Shown: one piece after another, positions 1 to 12,800 of the stretch | Position numbering within the stretch: position 1 is the stretch's first letter | Layout of the letters: every line of letters begins with the position of its first letter | Source: Siphonodentalium dalli | Taxonomy: Eukaryota > Mollusca > Scaphopoda > Gadilida > Siphonodentaliidae | Direction of reading: 5' to 3' | DNA: 64,000 nucleotides | NCBI GenBank assembly: GCA_032622095.1 | Contig: CP136063.1 | Span: forward strand, 79,771,980-79,835,979 | Position numbers and translations under genes: made by a program | The notes under the pieces: generated by a model | The model's database searches: none | Told to the model about the DNA's origin: nothing | What the model saw: only the letters and a program-made list of their open reading frames with translations

Positions 1-167
1 AATGCACTGGCTTACAAGGTCAAAGTAAATATTGTTAGGCCAATATATCCTCTTATATATCCAAGGTTCCCTATGGGAGACTCGCATATAAGAGAATGCA
101 TTAGCACAGGGTTTTTTGCAAAATTTAAAGAAGCTCCAATCATGGACAGGTCAACAATAAAATATGT
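1..167. repeat. Family F1 foldback repeat, fragment cut by the window start
   Basis: This is the inner hairpin of repeat family F1. Two arms of the type GCATTCTCTTATATATGCGA face each other around a short GGGA loop, followed by the conserved CACAGGG and AAGCTCCA(A/G)TCATG tail. The tail normally ends in AAAGGGTTAA. The 5' end lies outside the window. No coding capacity. Confidence 0.7.
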
Positions 168-640
168 TTAACCCTTTCAGTGCCAGGTTATCGGCCCTAA
201 TTTACGGTCTGCAAAATCGTCCCTAAAAAAATTAAAAAATTAAAAACAATTTTTTTTGATTTTAGGTTGAATTTTGTTTGGGTTAAATTTTGTTTGGGTA
301 TGCTTAAGCATGCTATAGCGAATTTAAAAACAAACTGGATAAAACCTTAGGGACTTGTTATAACTCAAAACTATCACCAAGTATTGATAGTAATAATTTT
401 GATGCCCATGAAAAACGTAAGATTCCCTGGCACTAAACCTACAAAATAAGTCTGTTAAAGAATATAAGAAAAAATAATTAAAATTGTAAAAAATAATAAC
501 AAATGATGAAACATTGTTAGGCCAATGCATTCTCTTATATATGCGAGGCGACCTATGGTCGACTCGCATATATAAAAGAATGCATTGGCACAGGGTATAT
601 GGGTTGATACAAAAATCTGACCTGGCACTGAAAGGGTTAA
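168..640. mobile_element. TTAA-flanked foldback element (piggyBac-like, non-autonomous)
   Basis: A 473-bp element starts TTAACCCTTTCAGTGCCAGG and ends in the exact reverse complement, so it has ~20-bp terminal inverted repeats flanked by TTAA. TTAA targets and CCCT-type ends are typical of piggyBac-like elements. No transposase is encoded. A second, nested F1 hairpin sits at about 515-590. Confidence 0.6.
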
Positions 641-673
641 ACCATATCAGTTCATTCTGACATTATGTTGTAG

Positions 674-845
674 GACTCTATTGAGTGGAAGACGTTTCCA
701 TCGGACGTAACATCATACATCATGCCAGAGATGGAGGACTATGATAGCTATATCTTTGGCATCTCAACCATATATGACAGTGATGATATGGGTTCCGTCA
801 GCACTGGTCTAACATGGAATACATGCGTGTACAAATTCTCAAAAG
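674..845 (+). CDS. Receptor exon: C-terminal half of a fibronectin III domain
   Basis: Acceptor ATGTTGTAG precedes GAC; donor is AAAAG|GTAAGC. Reads DSIEWKTFPSDVTSYI through FSK and ends in phase 1. The GSVSTGLTWNTCVY stretch resembles the strand F-G region of gp130/Domeless fibronectin domains. Confidence 0.75.
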
Positions 846-3800
846 GTAAGCTAAGTTACTTAGGCTTAAAGGCCCACTTAATTTTCGAACCCTTAGATTA
901 CTTTATATAAAATATATGCCATATTATATACCATTTGAAAGATGAAGCTCCAAAACATTGTATTATCAACTTATCCGGTGTAATAAACTGTGGACATGTT
1001 GTTTTTGTTGAGTTTTGTTAACAAGATTGAAGTAAAAATCAGTATTATTTTCAATGCAGGGGGAATAACTCTATATATTAAAGATAGAGTTCTTCCCCTT
1101 TCATTGAAAAAGTTTGAATTCTGTTGCATTCTGGGTTTCAGAGGGGGGAAGTCTTCAGCAGTTTTCTATTTCTCTGTGGGCATCTTCTGAAACACAGATG
1201 TTTCAAGTAGTGATAAATTATAGTATTTTAATCATATTTTATGGCATAGATTGTTATTAAAACCGTATATCAAGTCACTATAAAAAAATAATCGGAGACT
1301 CGAAAATTAAGTGGGCCTTTAATCTGTGGGCCAGTTTGCTTGAATCGTGTGTTTCTAAACTTTATATGGAACTTTGGGGTGACCACTAAATGCGAGCCAT
1401 CAAATTTTACCAAAATTCGTTGAAAACATCTTGAATTTTGCTCTCTGCATGATTAAATCCTCAGTGCACACTGCAGGCTACATCAATCATTCAAATGTCA
1501 CCAAACTTCATATAGATTTTCGGGGAGACCTTTAGATGGGAGCCATCAATTGTTACCTAAATTCATTTAAAAACATAGCCACCAACAGCCAGCTTGCATT
1601 TCATATTTAATTCTATCGGCACACCCTGCAGCCCACATTTATCTGAGAAATATTTTGAAACTTTACAGGCATGTTTAGGATCACCTCTTGATAGGAGCTA
1701 TATAATTTTTCATGATTTCCGCCAAATAACATGGACGCCAGCAGCCATCTTTGATTTACTCTTTGCATGAACAAATCCTTTAATTGGCACACCCTACTGA
1801 CCATATCCCTTATCGAATCGTCCCCAAACTTCACATGGTTCTTCAAAGTGACCACCAGATGGGAGCAATACAAATTTTCCAAATTTACTCTTTGCATGAC
1901 TAGATCCTTCGGGTCATCCTACATTCCTTATCAAATTATTACCAAACTTTGTATTAATATTCGGGTTGACCTACAGATGGGAGCCTTCAATTTTTTCACA
2001 TATTCGCTGATATTCGTTAAAAACACATGGTCTCAAACATTGGCACATCATGCAGTCCGCATTTATTGGAGAATTGTTTTGAAAATTTATAGGCATATTT
2101 AGGTTCACTTCTAGATGGGAGTCTAAAGAATTTTAATAATTTTCAATGAAAAACATGACTGCCGGCAGCCATCTTGGATTTTACTCTTTTCATGACACCC
2201 TACAGGCAGCATTTTTCATCCAATTGACCTCAAACTTCATATGCATGTTCGATGTCCAGCTGTTAAATCCTGGTATGGTCCCTTAACCCTTTCATGATGG
2301 GAGCTGCGCTGGTGCAGCATTAACCCTTTCAGTGCCAAGTCCGATTTTTGTATCAACCCATATTTCCTTGATCATTTTTCAAATTTATTGATTATAATAA
2401 TGTGATACATTGATGGAAAGAGCTCTAAGACCCTGTTCCAGCGCGTTCTATATACATGTATATATGAGTCTCCCATAGGGAGCCTCGCATATATAAGAGA
2501 ATGCACTGGCTTACAAGATCAAGGTAAATATTGTTAGGCCAATGCATTCTCTTAAAAATGTGAGGCATCCTATGGGCAACTCGCATATATAAGAGAATGC
2601 ATTGGCACAGGGTTTTTGCAAAATTTCAGGAAACTCCAGTCATGAAGGGGTCAAAATAGAGATTTCATAACACTATGGAAATCTACATATGATTCATAAC
2701 TAGTGATGTACCGATTATCGGTATCGGTTATCGGATCTGGCCGATATATATGGTATCGGCAAGATATCGGTATCGGCAAAAGTTAGTGTCCCGACCGATA
2801 TCGTCAACCGATACTTGTAGCGTCCTTTGTGAACGTTGTGACACCAATTCCTACTTTGATATTAAATGAATGACGGGAATTTCCAGAACAATACTAGTAG
2901 CGACTATTTTACCCACGGGACAGACCACCCTCACACACGGTGCTGTACCCATCATAACATCATAACAACATCAACTTGGTCACTTGAGACTGCTGGTACA
3001 TGCATGACCCAAATACACATTTCAATTACCGCAATTACGTACCGTAGTTCCCTGCGCTTAATAATTAAAAGTTAAAACAAAAACTGTATACAATTACAAT
3101 TACGCCGGAGTGTAGCACATGTTGAGATCTTGTTGAGTCCTGTTCAGTGCAAAATACAAGGGTTAACGGGAGGTCACAATGTGCCGGGGATCAGGTGTGT
3201 GTGAATTGTTTGACGTCACAGTCACAAAATATTAAGTTTGCCACTGTTTGGCGGTACATCAAATGCTAAATCACCGAAGCCTGGAAACTTGCGACAATGT
3301 ATCATTGTCTGCCCGAGACCAGAAACATCATGTGTTAACAATATTTAACTGGGTGTGTTTAAAGTGCCTTTGATTCAAATTGATTGACATTCTGGTATAC
3401 GATGACTGCAGATAGAGGAGGTGACATACTTGTTTGATGGAACCATCCGATCCAATCAGAGTGCTTGATGGGTGGGATTTGTATCTGCCGTCAAGACATG
3501 GGCAAAGAAAGTGTCAACAATCTATGCAGTACATTGCGGGTGTTATTAAATGCAAGTTTAACTTCGGAATCAAACAAATATTGAGGAAATCTTTTCATTT
3601 TGAATCAATTGAATGCAACGGAATGTTGAATCGTTTTGCCAGGATTTGTGGAGTGTAAGCTAAACCGTTTTTGCGACCAGGGTATCCGTTCTTTGCCGTT
3701 AATACTTTGCAATTTAAAAGACAAATTCAAATTGATACGGAAATTTGTTCTGTTTCTTCCAAGCTTTTTTCACATACAAGACGAATCGGTATCTGTATCG

Positions 3801-6800
3801 GATCGGCAGATAATTATTTTTTTAATATCGGCTTTTACCGATAACCCCCGTATCGTTACATCACTATTCATAACATTTATTTCTCATTTTCTTTTCTAAT
3901 TCAGTTCCTCAATTCCCACCAGAGAATTTGTTTTTAGTTGCTGCTAACGGCAACATAGAGTTGAAATGGGACTCATATGAATGCCTGCAATCTCAAGGAT
4001 ACGTCTCCAGCTATGTAATTAGATACTGTGTGCTTGACAAGAACGAGAACAAGAAGTGCTCAGGTACATCTATATTTTATATTTAAAGGTACTCAATCTG
4101 ATCAGACACTCCTAAATTACTATTTCTTTGGCTGCGGGGGTAAAAAATGTTTGATTCGAGTCGAGGAACCCACACATTAAAGCTCAGAGTGATCAGATAT
4201 TGATTTTTGAAGTTATTTCTCGAGATGTGCAATTATTTGTGGCCAAGAAAAACGTAGTCAAACGGACGGTCTCGGACAAAATTGTGGATGAAGAAGGATA
4301 ACTTCTAAAATCAAGTGGTAATACGGTCCGTTTGACCACATGTTTCTGGGCCACATATAATTACGCATCTCAAGAAATAACAAACTTCAAAAGTTGATAT
4401 CTGATCACTCTGAGCTTTGATGGGTGGGTTCCTCGACTCGAATCAAATATTTTTTACCCTCGAAGCCAAAGAAATAGTAATTTAGGAGCGTCTGATTGGA
4501 TTGAGTATCTTTAAGCCAGTATAAAACAAATGTTATATTATCATCCCCTCCCAAAAATATTTTTGGTATCCTCCTCAACAAGCCTGAGTTTAGTGCGCCT
4601 GTCATTTGCAGAATGAGGTCGTCAGATTGTGAATTGAGTGACGCTATCCCACATAGTGGGCTAGCACCAAATTCTCCCTCCGGGGATGTCATTCCCAATG
4701 GCCTCATCTGCTATGGGAGACGTAGACTGGGATGGAAGTTCCCAAATGGTGAATATTGTGATGTACACCTATTGGGAACCTCGATTATGCTATGTATCGT
4801 CTGCCAATTTGGGGTTATATAGAAACTAAACTAAGAAATGGAATCTATGTGAAGAAGTTTCTATAGAAATTTGATAATAAAGAAACTTTGCAGAGAAGAT
4901 GAGGCCTAAGCAGAATGAGGTCCCCAGAGGGTGAATTTAGTGATGCTAAGCGGGATAGCATCACTAAATTCACCCTCTGGGGACCTCATTCTGCAAATAA
5001 TCGACAGGCACACTAAACTCAGACATGGATTCAGAATATGTTGATAACTCTTACTTTAAGTTATGTGCAGAGACTCTTTATACTAAACTTACACACCATG
5101 CAATAAAGTTACTGAGAGCTGATATAATAGAAACATATATATATAGTGCGCTATTCTGTTCTCAGTTTGTGACATTATATCGTATGTTTATTTGATAAAT
5201 ACGAATTACATATTCTATTTATCGTATAACAATGTCCAAAACTATATATTTCAAGATTATAATTGTGAGAATTTGGCATCGCGTTGATTGACACGCACGA
5301 ATTTGACCTGCATTTAGTTAGAGATACGGCTCGGCGCCGGCTGCCATTCAGCCAATCAAAACACACTTTTTGTCAACAAACCAATCAAATTATTGGAAGG
5401 TGATATGAACTAGTAGTTCATATGAAATTGATTTATGACATACTTTCCAACGTAAATAATGATTGAGTCATATGATAAATAGTCAATATGTGGCATATAC
5501 AATATAGACTTCAGACAATCAAACTACAAGGCAACCAGAGGGCATGCATATAAACTTCAAACAAAAATCAAAAGGACGTAAGGAAGTTCTCATTCTCAAA
5601 ATGAGTATGTTTGGAATGGAACAGTTTACCCGAGTATGTGGTGCTACATTAAAGGCGCACTTAATTTTCGAACCCCCAGGTTACATATATAAAATATATG
5701 CCATATTATATACCATTTTAAAGAGTAAGCTCTAAAACTTGGTATTATCGACTTATCCGGTGTAATAATCTGTGAACATGTTGTTTTTGTTGAGTTACCA
5801 ATGTGTTATTTTGCTAAAGTTTCATCTAGATTTTAGTAAAAAGTGTATTATTTCCAATGAAGGGGGTAATAACTCTATTTTTTAAATATAGAGTTATTCC
5901 CTTCCATTGAAAATACATCTTTAGTTTGAATTCTAGCTGTTACATTCATGGCGCCAAATTAAATGGGGGGTATCTTTCTATGATTTCAGCTGTTTTCTAT
6001 TTCAAATGGTGGTAAATATAGTATTTTAATAATATTTTATGGCATATATTGTTATTAAAACTGGATATCAAAAAAATAATTGTTGCCTTTAATGCATTTT
6101 GTTGAGAACCTGGACAGATAGTTCGAGCATGACCTCATGAACCAATATCGACTACACGGACGTGTATTCCAGTTCGATCTGCCACGATGGTAAACTTTTG
6201 TTGAATGTTTTATGTATATGGAACCAAAATCCAGTTTTGATTGTTTCAATTAAATATATATAACATGCATTGACGAGAATTTAATTATATGAACTTTTTG
6301 GAAAGCCATTTCTTTACTGAGATTCACTTTAAAAGGAAACGCTTTGAATATGATTTTTCAGGATTTAGTTGGAAATATGGCTTGTTGCCATTCATCGGAA
6401 AGCTGTAATCGACTCCATAAAATGTCTTCAATAGACAATATAACTACAATCAAAATATTTTACATTCCAGGGAAAGATGAGACTGTTTTCACAAGAAATA
6501 ATTCAGTAGATTACGAGTTGGAGAATTTAGAACGTGGCAATGAATATCAGTTCAGGGTGGCTGCCCGGACTCGGTCAGGAAATAGTCTGTTTAGTGAACC
6601 CAAGACTGTAATGCTGTCAGCTGAAGGTTTGTACCTCGATAAACCACTCAGTGTGGCTGATTGATTAAGTTACTGTGTATCAGATGTTAGGGTGACATAA
6701 GGTCTTGCGAATATTATAGATTTGATTCGATGTTGTCATCAGTCCACTGATTCAGATAGCAAATGTCAAATATCTGACTTACTCAAAAAAGGTATACAAA

Positions 6801-9800
6801 TTTTCTTGCTTCATGACAGTTGTGTGAATAAAGTTATTAGTTTTTAATTGAAATTTAAAAAAAAATAATTTAATAAATACATTGTCATCGTAGACATTTT
6901 ATGACTGGGATATTGAATACACCGCGCTTCATCTGACATCCATACAAAGCACAAAAATAAACAAACTTATCTGTGTTAATGCATTTCGATAAATTTGCGC
7001 TTTATTGTCAGACAGAGTTGGCAAGATTGTTTTGGATGCGCAATATTCCGAATGTATGTATATATATTGCCCTCATATATACATGATACAGACTATGAAA
7101 ATAAACATATGTATCATATCATATATGCTAATGGTGTAATATAATTTATTAAATCTCACAACAATAAACCAAATTGTTTTTGTTATACAGCATTACAATA
7201 AATTAAAACAAAACACTCTTTATTGCCACATGACTATAAGGGCATCTGTGGAATGTTTTTGAGATGATCACTGTCTAACGCTTTTATGTATAAGTTTGCA
7301 AGTCTTTGCATATATGCACTCTGTATGTGAATACAATATATATAAAATAACTTAGACTATTCCAGTAACGAAAAGATGAGAAGCACGAGCACATGTGTTT
7401 GTAAATTTAGATAACTGTGCATAAAACCGAAATAATATACGATAATTTATTAATTATTTAATTGTCCCGTCTCATGTAACAAGCCCCTTTTAATTTAGAT
7501 ATTAGCTGCTGCATACCGGTATATAAACTCAAGCAGTGACCCCATTGATCCCACAAGTAGACTAATTTTCTTTCATCATTTCCAGATCCTGGCTTTGAAG
7601 ATTATATAGAGCTGATAATAGTTGTGTCTGCTGTGTTCCTCTTGGCAATAATTATTTCAGTCGTGTGTGTATGCAGGTGGGTTCTGTAGTATTATTCTTA
7701 TTCGATTTTCTGGGAAGAGGCAAGCACTATATAATCAACATTGATGTAGCTGATGCTTCACTTCCAGTGTTCGCTCTGGTCCAAAAAAAAGCTTATAGCC
7801 AAAATTTTGGTATTTCCATATTTTTTTTAGCCGAATGAAAACATTTTAAGCCACTTCCCCCCCCCCCCCCCCCCCCCCCCCGAGGGTATAATCAACATTT
7901 AATAACACAGATTTTTTAATTCATTATTTATATTGTCCCTGTTACTATAAATGGTTCAATATCAGTCAAATCGATAATATATAGAAAATTGAAATAATTT
8001 AGGATATTGTGCAATTGCAATTGGCTGAATTCATGGTAATTATATATCTGCGACATGATGGCTTGAGGCCAACGACACTGTCTTCTATGCCATTAGCCAT
8101 TTTTTTTTGCCATTTCACAAGTTATTTTAGCATGTACATGTATATCTATTTTTTTTTTTTGCATTTGGCTACAATGGCTAATGGCAGCGCATCTATCTGT
8201 TCCGGAAAATATCTATAGTGATTGAGAGTTATATAGCCAGAACACAACGTGCATCTAAATCAACAATCTTTTATCGAATGAGTTTTGTATGGCACAAGGA
8301 TATAGCTTTTGGGCAAAAGATTGTACGAAGTATGTAAATTGTATGAGAGGCAAAAAAAAGAAAAGATTTACAACTAGTGTTCATTTTAGGCTTGAAGATT
8401 ATGATTGGCTTTAAATATAAATAACCTTGTTCATCCAGGTCCCTGAAGCATATGCAAAAGAAGTGCACACACGTACGAACGGAAGCTACCATTGGTGAAC
8501 TTCCACCATTGCCCAAGGGTGAAGTGAGTATATAATTATTAATTAATTTGGTTTATTCTGGTTTATTGTCATTTCAGCCATTAGTCCATATTGTGTCAGT
8601 TTTACGGGTAGATGAAAGATGACGCAAATTTCTCTGGGAAATCACTCCAACCCCCGGAAAGCATCTGACAAACTTGCCCAGATATACAAATTTTCCTTTT
8701 GTGTTGACCACAAATGTGTGTTTAATGGAATTAAAGTGAGAAATAACTGTTGAGAATTACCTATTTCTGCATTGATAGCACCCATATATACCCATTTAAG
8801 CATGAATATGCATCAAACCTAGTCATTGGTGTGTAAACCAAGATGGCCACCAAGGTTGTGTGACATCTATGGTGTTGACATGCGTGGCTATGGACTTGTG
8901 ATGCCTTTGTCTAATCACATATGAAATTTCAACAAATTATTCCAAGCGATACTTGAGGTACACAGTGTTACTCATATACTCCCATATACGCCAATAATAT
9001 TTGTGTACATGCATGGTATTCTTGGCAGTTGGGAATCCGTCTGTGGTGCTGAGTAGCAGCGAAAGAGATATGAGAGAAAATATTAGCCTAACAATATTTA
9101 CCTTGACCTTGTAAGCTAGTGCATTCTCTTATATATGCGAGGCTCCCTATGGGATATATACATATACATAAGAGAATGCACTGGCAGAGGATCTTTAATG
9201 CTGCACCAGCGCAGCTCCCATCATGAAAGGGTTAATACCAGTATACGAGTAGTGACTGGACATAATTCGACCAGCCAAAGTAAAGTACAGTAATGCCCTA
9301 AATAATCGACTCCTTAACCACAGCAGAATTATGGATAATTGTTCAGGATTTAGTCGGAAATATTGCTTGTTGTCATTCAGCAGAAAGCTCTCAGCTCTCA
9401 ATTACCCATAATTCTGCTGTGGTTAAGGAGTCGGTTATTTAGGGCATTACTGTAACTTTCCCGCTTTTCAGGCAAAAAAATTGTGAAATGAATTTGCGCG
9501 TTTATTCATATTTTATTATTTATTTTTCTGGGGAAAGCACTAAGAAGCATTCAACCTTTGCATGAGCTAGCTCTGTGTCTAATTTATGGTGCGTGTGGCC
9601 ATTATATCTCGAGCAGAGTCCGTAAAAAGTTAGCTGATAGTTTCCATGCGATTTATTTCATAAAAAATCGCCAAGTCAGGTACATGTACTATTTTTAACT
9701 GAGATTGTAGTCGCAATCCATCACATGTTTAATATAAAATGTGTGTTTTTTCCCCCCAGAGTTTCACCTATAGCCATCATCATCAAGATGATTATTACTC

Positions 9801-12800
9801 TGATGTAAAAGATTTACCAACAGACACCTTGATACCTGGCTATGTGAGTATATAACCAAAATTATCCATGTCAAATTTATAAGTTTAAGTGCCACCGCAC
9901 ACGCTGCGATTAAAATCGTAAGTGGGGAAAATCGCAGGTGGAAGCATCCAATGCGCATACCCACGACAATATCGTAGCCAAATCGTAGCAATCATGCACT
10001 GTTTGATTTTACCAGTCCCCATCTCAACAGATTCCAACAACAACAATCCGATCAGAGGGTCCTATATTACTATTTCTTTGGCTTTGGGGGTAAAAAATAT
10101 TTGATTCGAGTCGAGGAACCCATCAAACAAAGCTCAGAGTTATTAGATATTGATTTTTGAAATTTGTTAATTGCTCGAGATGAGTACTAATAACTGCCGT
10201 CAATTTGGTAACCTGCTCGAGATTTTACACCAAAACTCTATTCAAACAGACAAGGATGGATAACTCTATAATCAAGTGGTAATAATAACGAAATTTTGAC
10301 TGTCTTCTGGGCCAGAAAGAATTCCCGATAATGAAAAATAATAGATTTCTAAAATCGATATCTAACAAATCTGAGCTTTGATGGGTGACTTCCTCGACTC
10401 GAATCAAATATTTTTGACCCCCGAAGCCATTGAAATAGTAATTGAGAGGAGTTTTATCGGATTGAGTACCTTTAATACCACGAAAAGAAAACATTCAAAA
10501 ATGGCGGAAAGTTTACAAACTTCTTGCACTTACAAAAACGAGGCCACATTGGTGGAGATGTGGCACGACAGGGAGTGCAGGCCTATACCACATATCAGGC
10601 AAGGAGTAGAGGGCTGCCGCAATTGTTGAAATTCAATTGGGGCAGCTGAGCCTGTTGAGTTGACAGGTACAAAAATGTAAAAAATAAAAAAATATTCAAT
10701 TTCACTAGAAAATTGAGATACATGCCATGCATATGTATCTAGTTGCATAATGCGGAGAATGTGGTATAACATTTTGCTATCATGAGATCGATCACGTGGA
10801 TAAAATCGTAGCTGCAAACATCGCAGCACCGTAGCGTCTGCGGGCAAGCTACGATTTCTCCACCTACGATTTTCCCCACTTACGATTTTAATCGTAGCGT
10901 GTGCGGTGGCACTAAAGAAGGTTTCTCAAAGTACGGACCGTTCCCAATCTGATGTTACCAGGACGGTTCCGGTGGTCAGATATACTGGCCCCCGTTCCGG
11001 TGCTGATAGTCTCAATTGATGATATTGTACAGTAATGCTCTAAGTAATCGACTTCTTAACCCCAGCAGAATTATGGGTAACTTTTCAGGATTTAGTCGGA
11101 AATATGGCTTGTTGCCATTCATCGGAAAGCTCTCAGGGAGCTTATATGCCACGTTATGTTAATGTTTCCATTCTTCATAGAAGCATTATTAAACGGATCT
11201 CTTGTGTTGAGACCGACTGTGGCACCTGATGATATATGCAGATGTGTGTGCTAACATCACCAAATTCACCCTCTGGTAACCTCATTCTGCTTAGGCTTCA
11301 ACTGCCTTGGGAGACCTAGGATCAGATTGAAGTTCCCCAGTTGAAATTGGTGATGTTCACCCATTAGTCACCTTGATTAATATGCATTTTATCTTCTGAC
11401 AATTAGGGGATATAGAAACTGAACAGAAGGGGGAAAAGGTAACTAAAAACAATGTTAATTTGAGACTATAGATACTTCCCAGAAGATGAGGCATAAGCAG
11501 ATTGAGGTCCCCAGAGGGTGAAGTTCTGTGTGGGGTAGCATCACTAAATTCACCCTATGGGGACCTCATTCTGCAAATGTCAGACAAACTATTTCAAGGC
11601 TTGCTTATGCAGTAATGCCCTAATTAATCGACTGCTTAACCACAGCAGAATTATGGGTAACTTTTCAGGATCTAGTCGGAAATATGGCTTGTTGCCATTC
11701 ATTGGAAAGCTCTCGGTGAGAGCTTTCCGATGAATGGCAACAAGCCATATTTACGACTAAATCCTGAAAAGTTACCCATAATTCTGCTGTGGTTAAGCAG
11801 TCGATTAATTAGGGCATTACTGTATGTGCTGATTTTATAATGAAACTCAAACTGATGCCTTACTTCAATTATATTGTAGAACTACTCCGAGGAACCAAAG
11901 AAATTTGTGTACCAGAGCAATAAATCGAAGGAGTTTACATCATCAAAAATGTCATTACTTCACATCTCAGACGATAACTCCGATACGTCACAAAAAACAC
12001 CACCGCCAGATAACGAAAACATGGATGACACATATGAAATGTCTGAACATCCTTACGAGGATATCGAGGAAGTTTTAAAGAAGAAACGCGAGCTTAGCCG
12101 AAAAGAGGAATTAAATAAAAAACTAAAGATGAGTAGTGACAAGATTGATAATAGTGCTTATCGCCACATTCCACAGAATATTTATTCTGGCAACAAACTT
12201 ACAACATTTAATCCCGTTAAAATTCCACGGAAAGATGACGGTTATGTTTCTTCTGGTGACAAAAGTTCTGGAGTTGTATTAGATGACACCTCGTCTTCAT
12301 ATATGAGGGTCTCATCATGTGACAATTTAGACCGGAGTGACGGATCAAATCCCTCAAACCAAATCTCCGCCTATACACAGTTCGGCTCTTGTGGGAATAT
12401 ACTGACTAACAACCCACAAACGGATTATGTTAAAACTGATAATGTTCCTTCGTCTGGGTTTTATGGTTTTCGTAACTTGGTGGAGAACTATCCAATCACT
12501 CACGAGCAGAAGACGCTTCCGAGACCTGGCCGCTTCGTTACTGATGGATATTGCCCATTTCTTGAAGGTGATAAACTTATCGGAAGTTTGCCATTGGAAA
12601 ATTCATCTGTTACTCAACATGGATCATCATCATCTAACTCTCCACAATCTGTCTCCGTTACCGGTGGTGATTCGTATGTTCCGAATGTTAACATATTGAC
12701 AAGTACACCATCAACTACCGACAGTGAAACCTATGTGCCAACAAAGGACATCATAAAGAAGCTACCTGCAGAATATTTCAAAGACAGGAAACACCACCCC

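Noticed and set aside
2866-3658. Frames of 69-87 codons inside the hAT-like element as transposase remnants
   Set aside because: None shows an RNase H-like or hATC motif, and lengths are as expected by chance.
7070-7130. TATA-rich stretch as a promoter
   Set aside because: It lies inside a receptor intron, without a nearby start or coding frame. Ordinary AT-rich sequence explains it.
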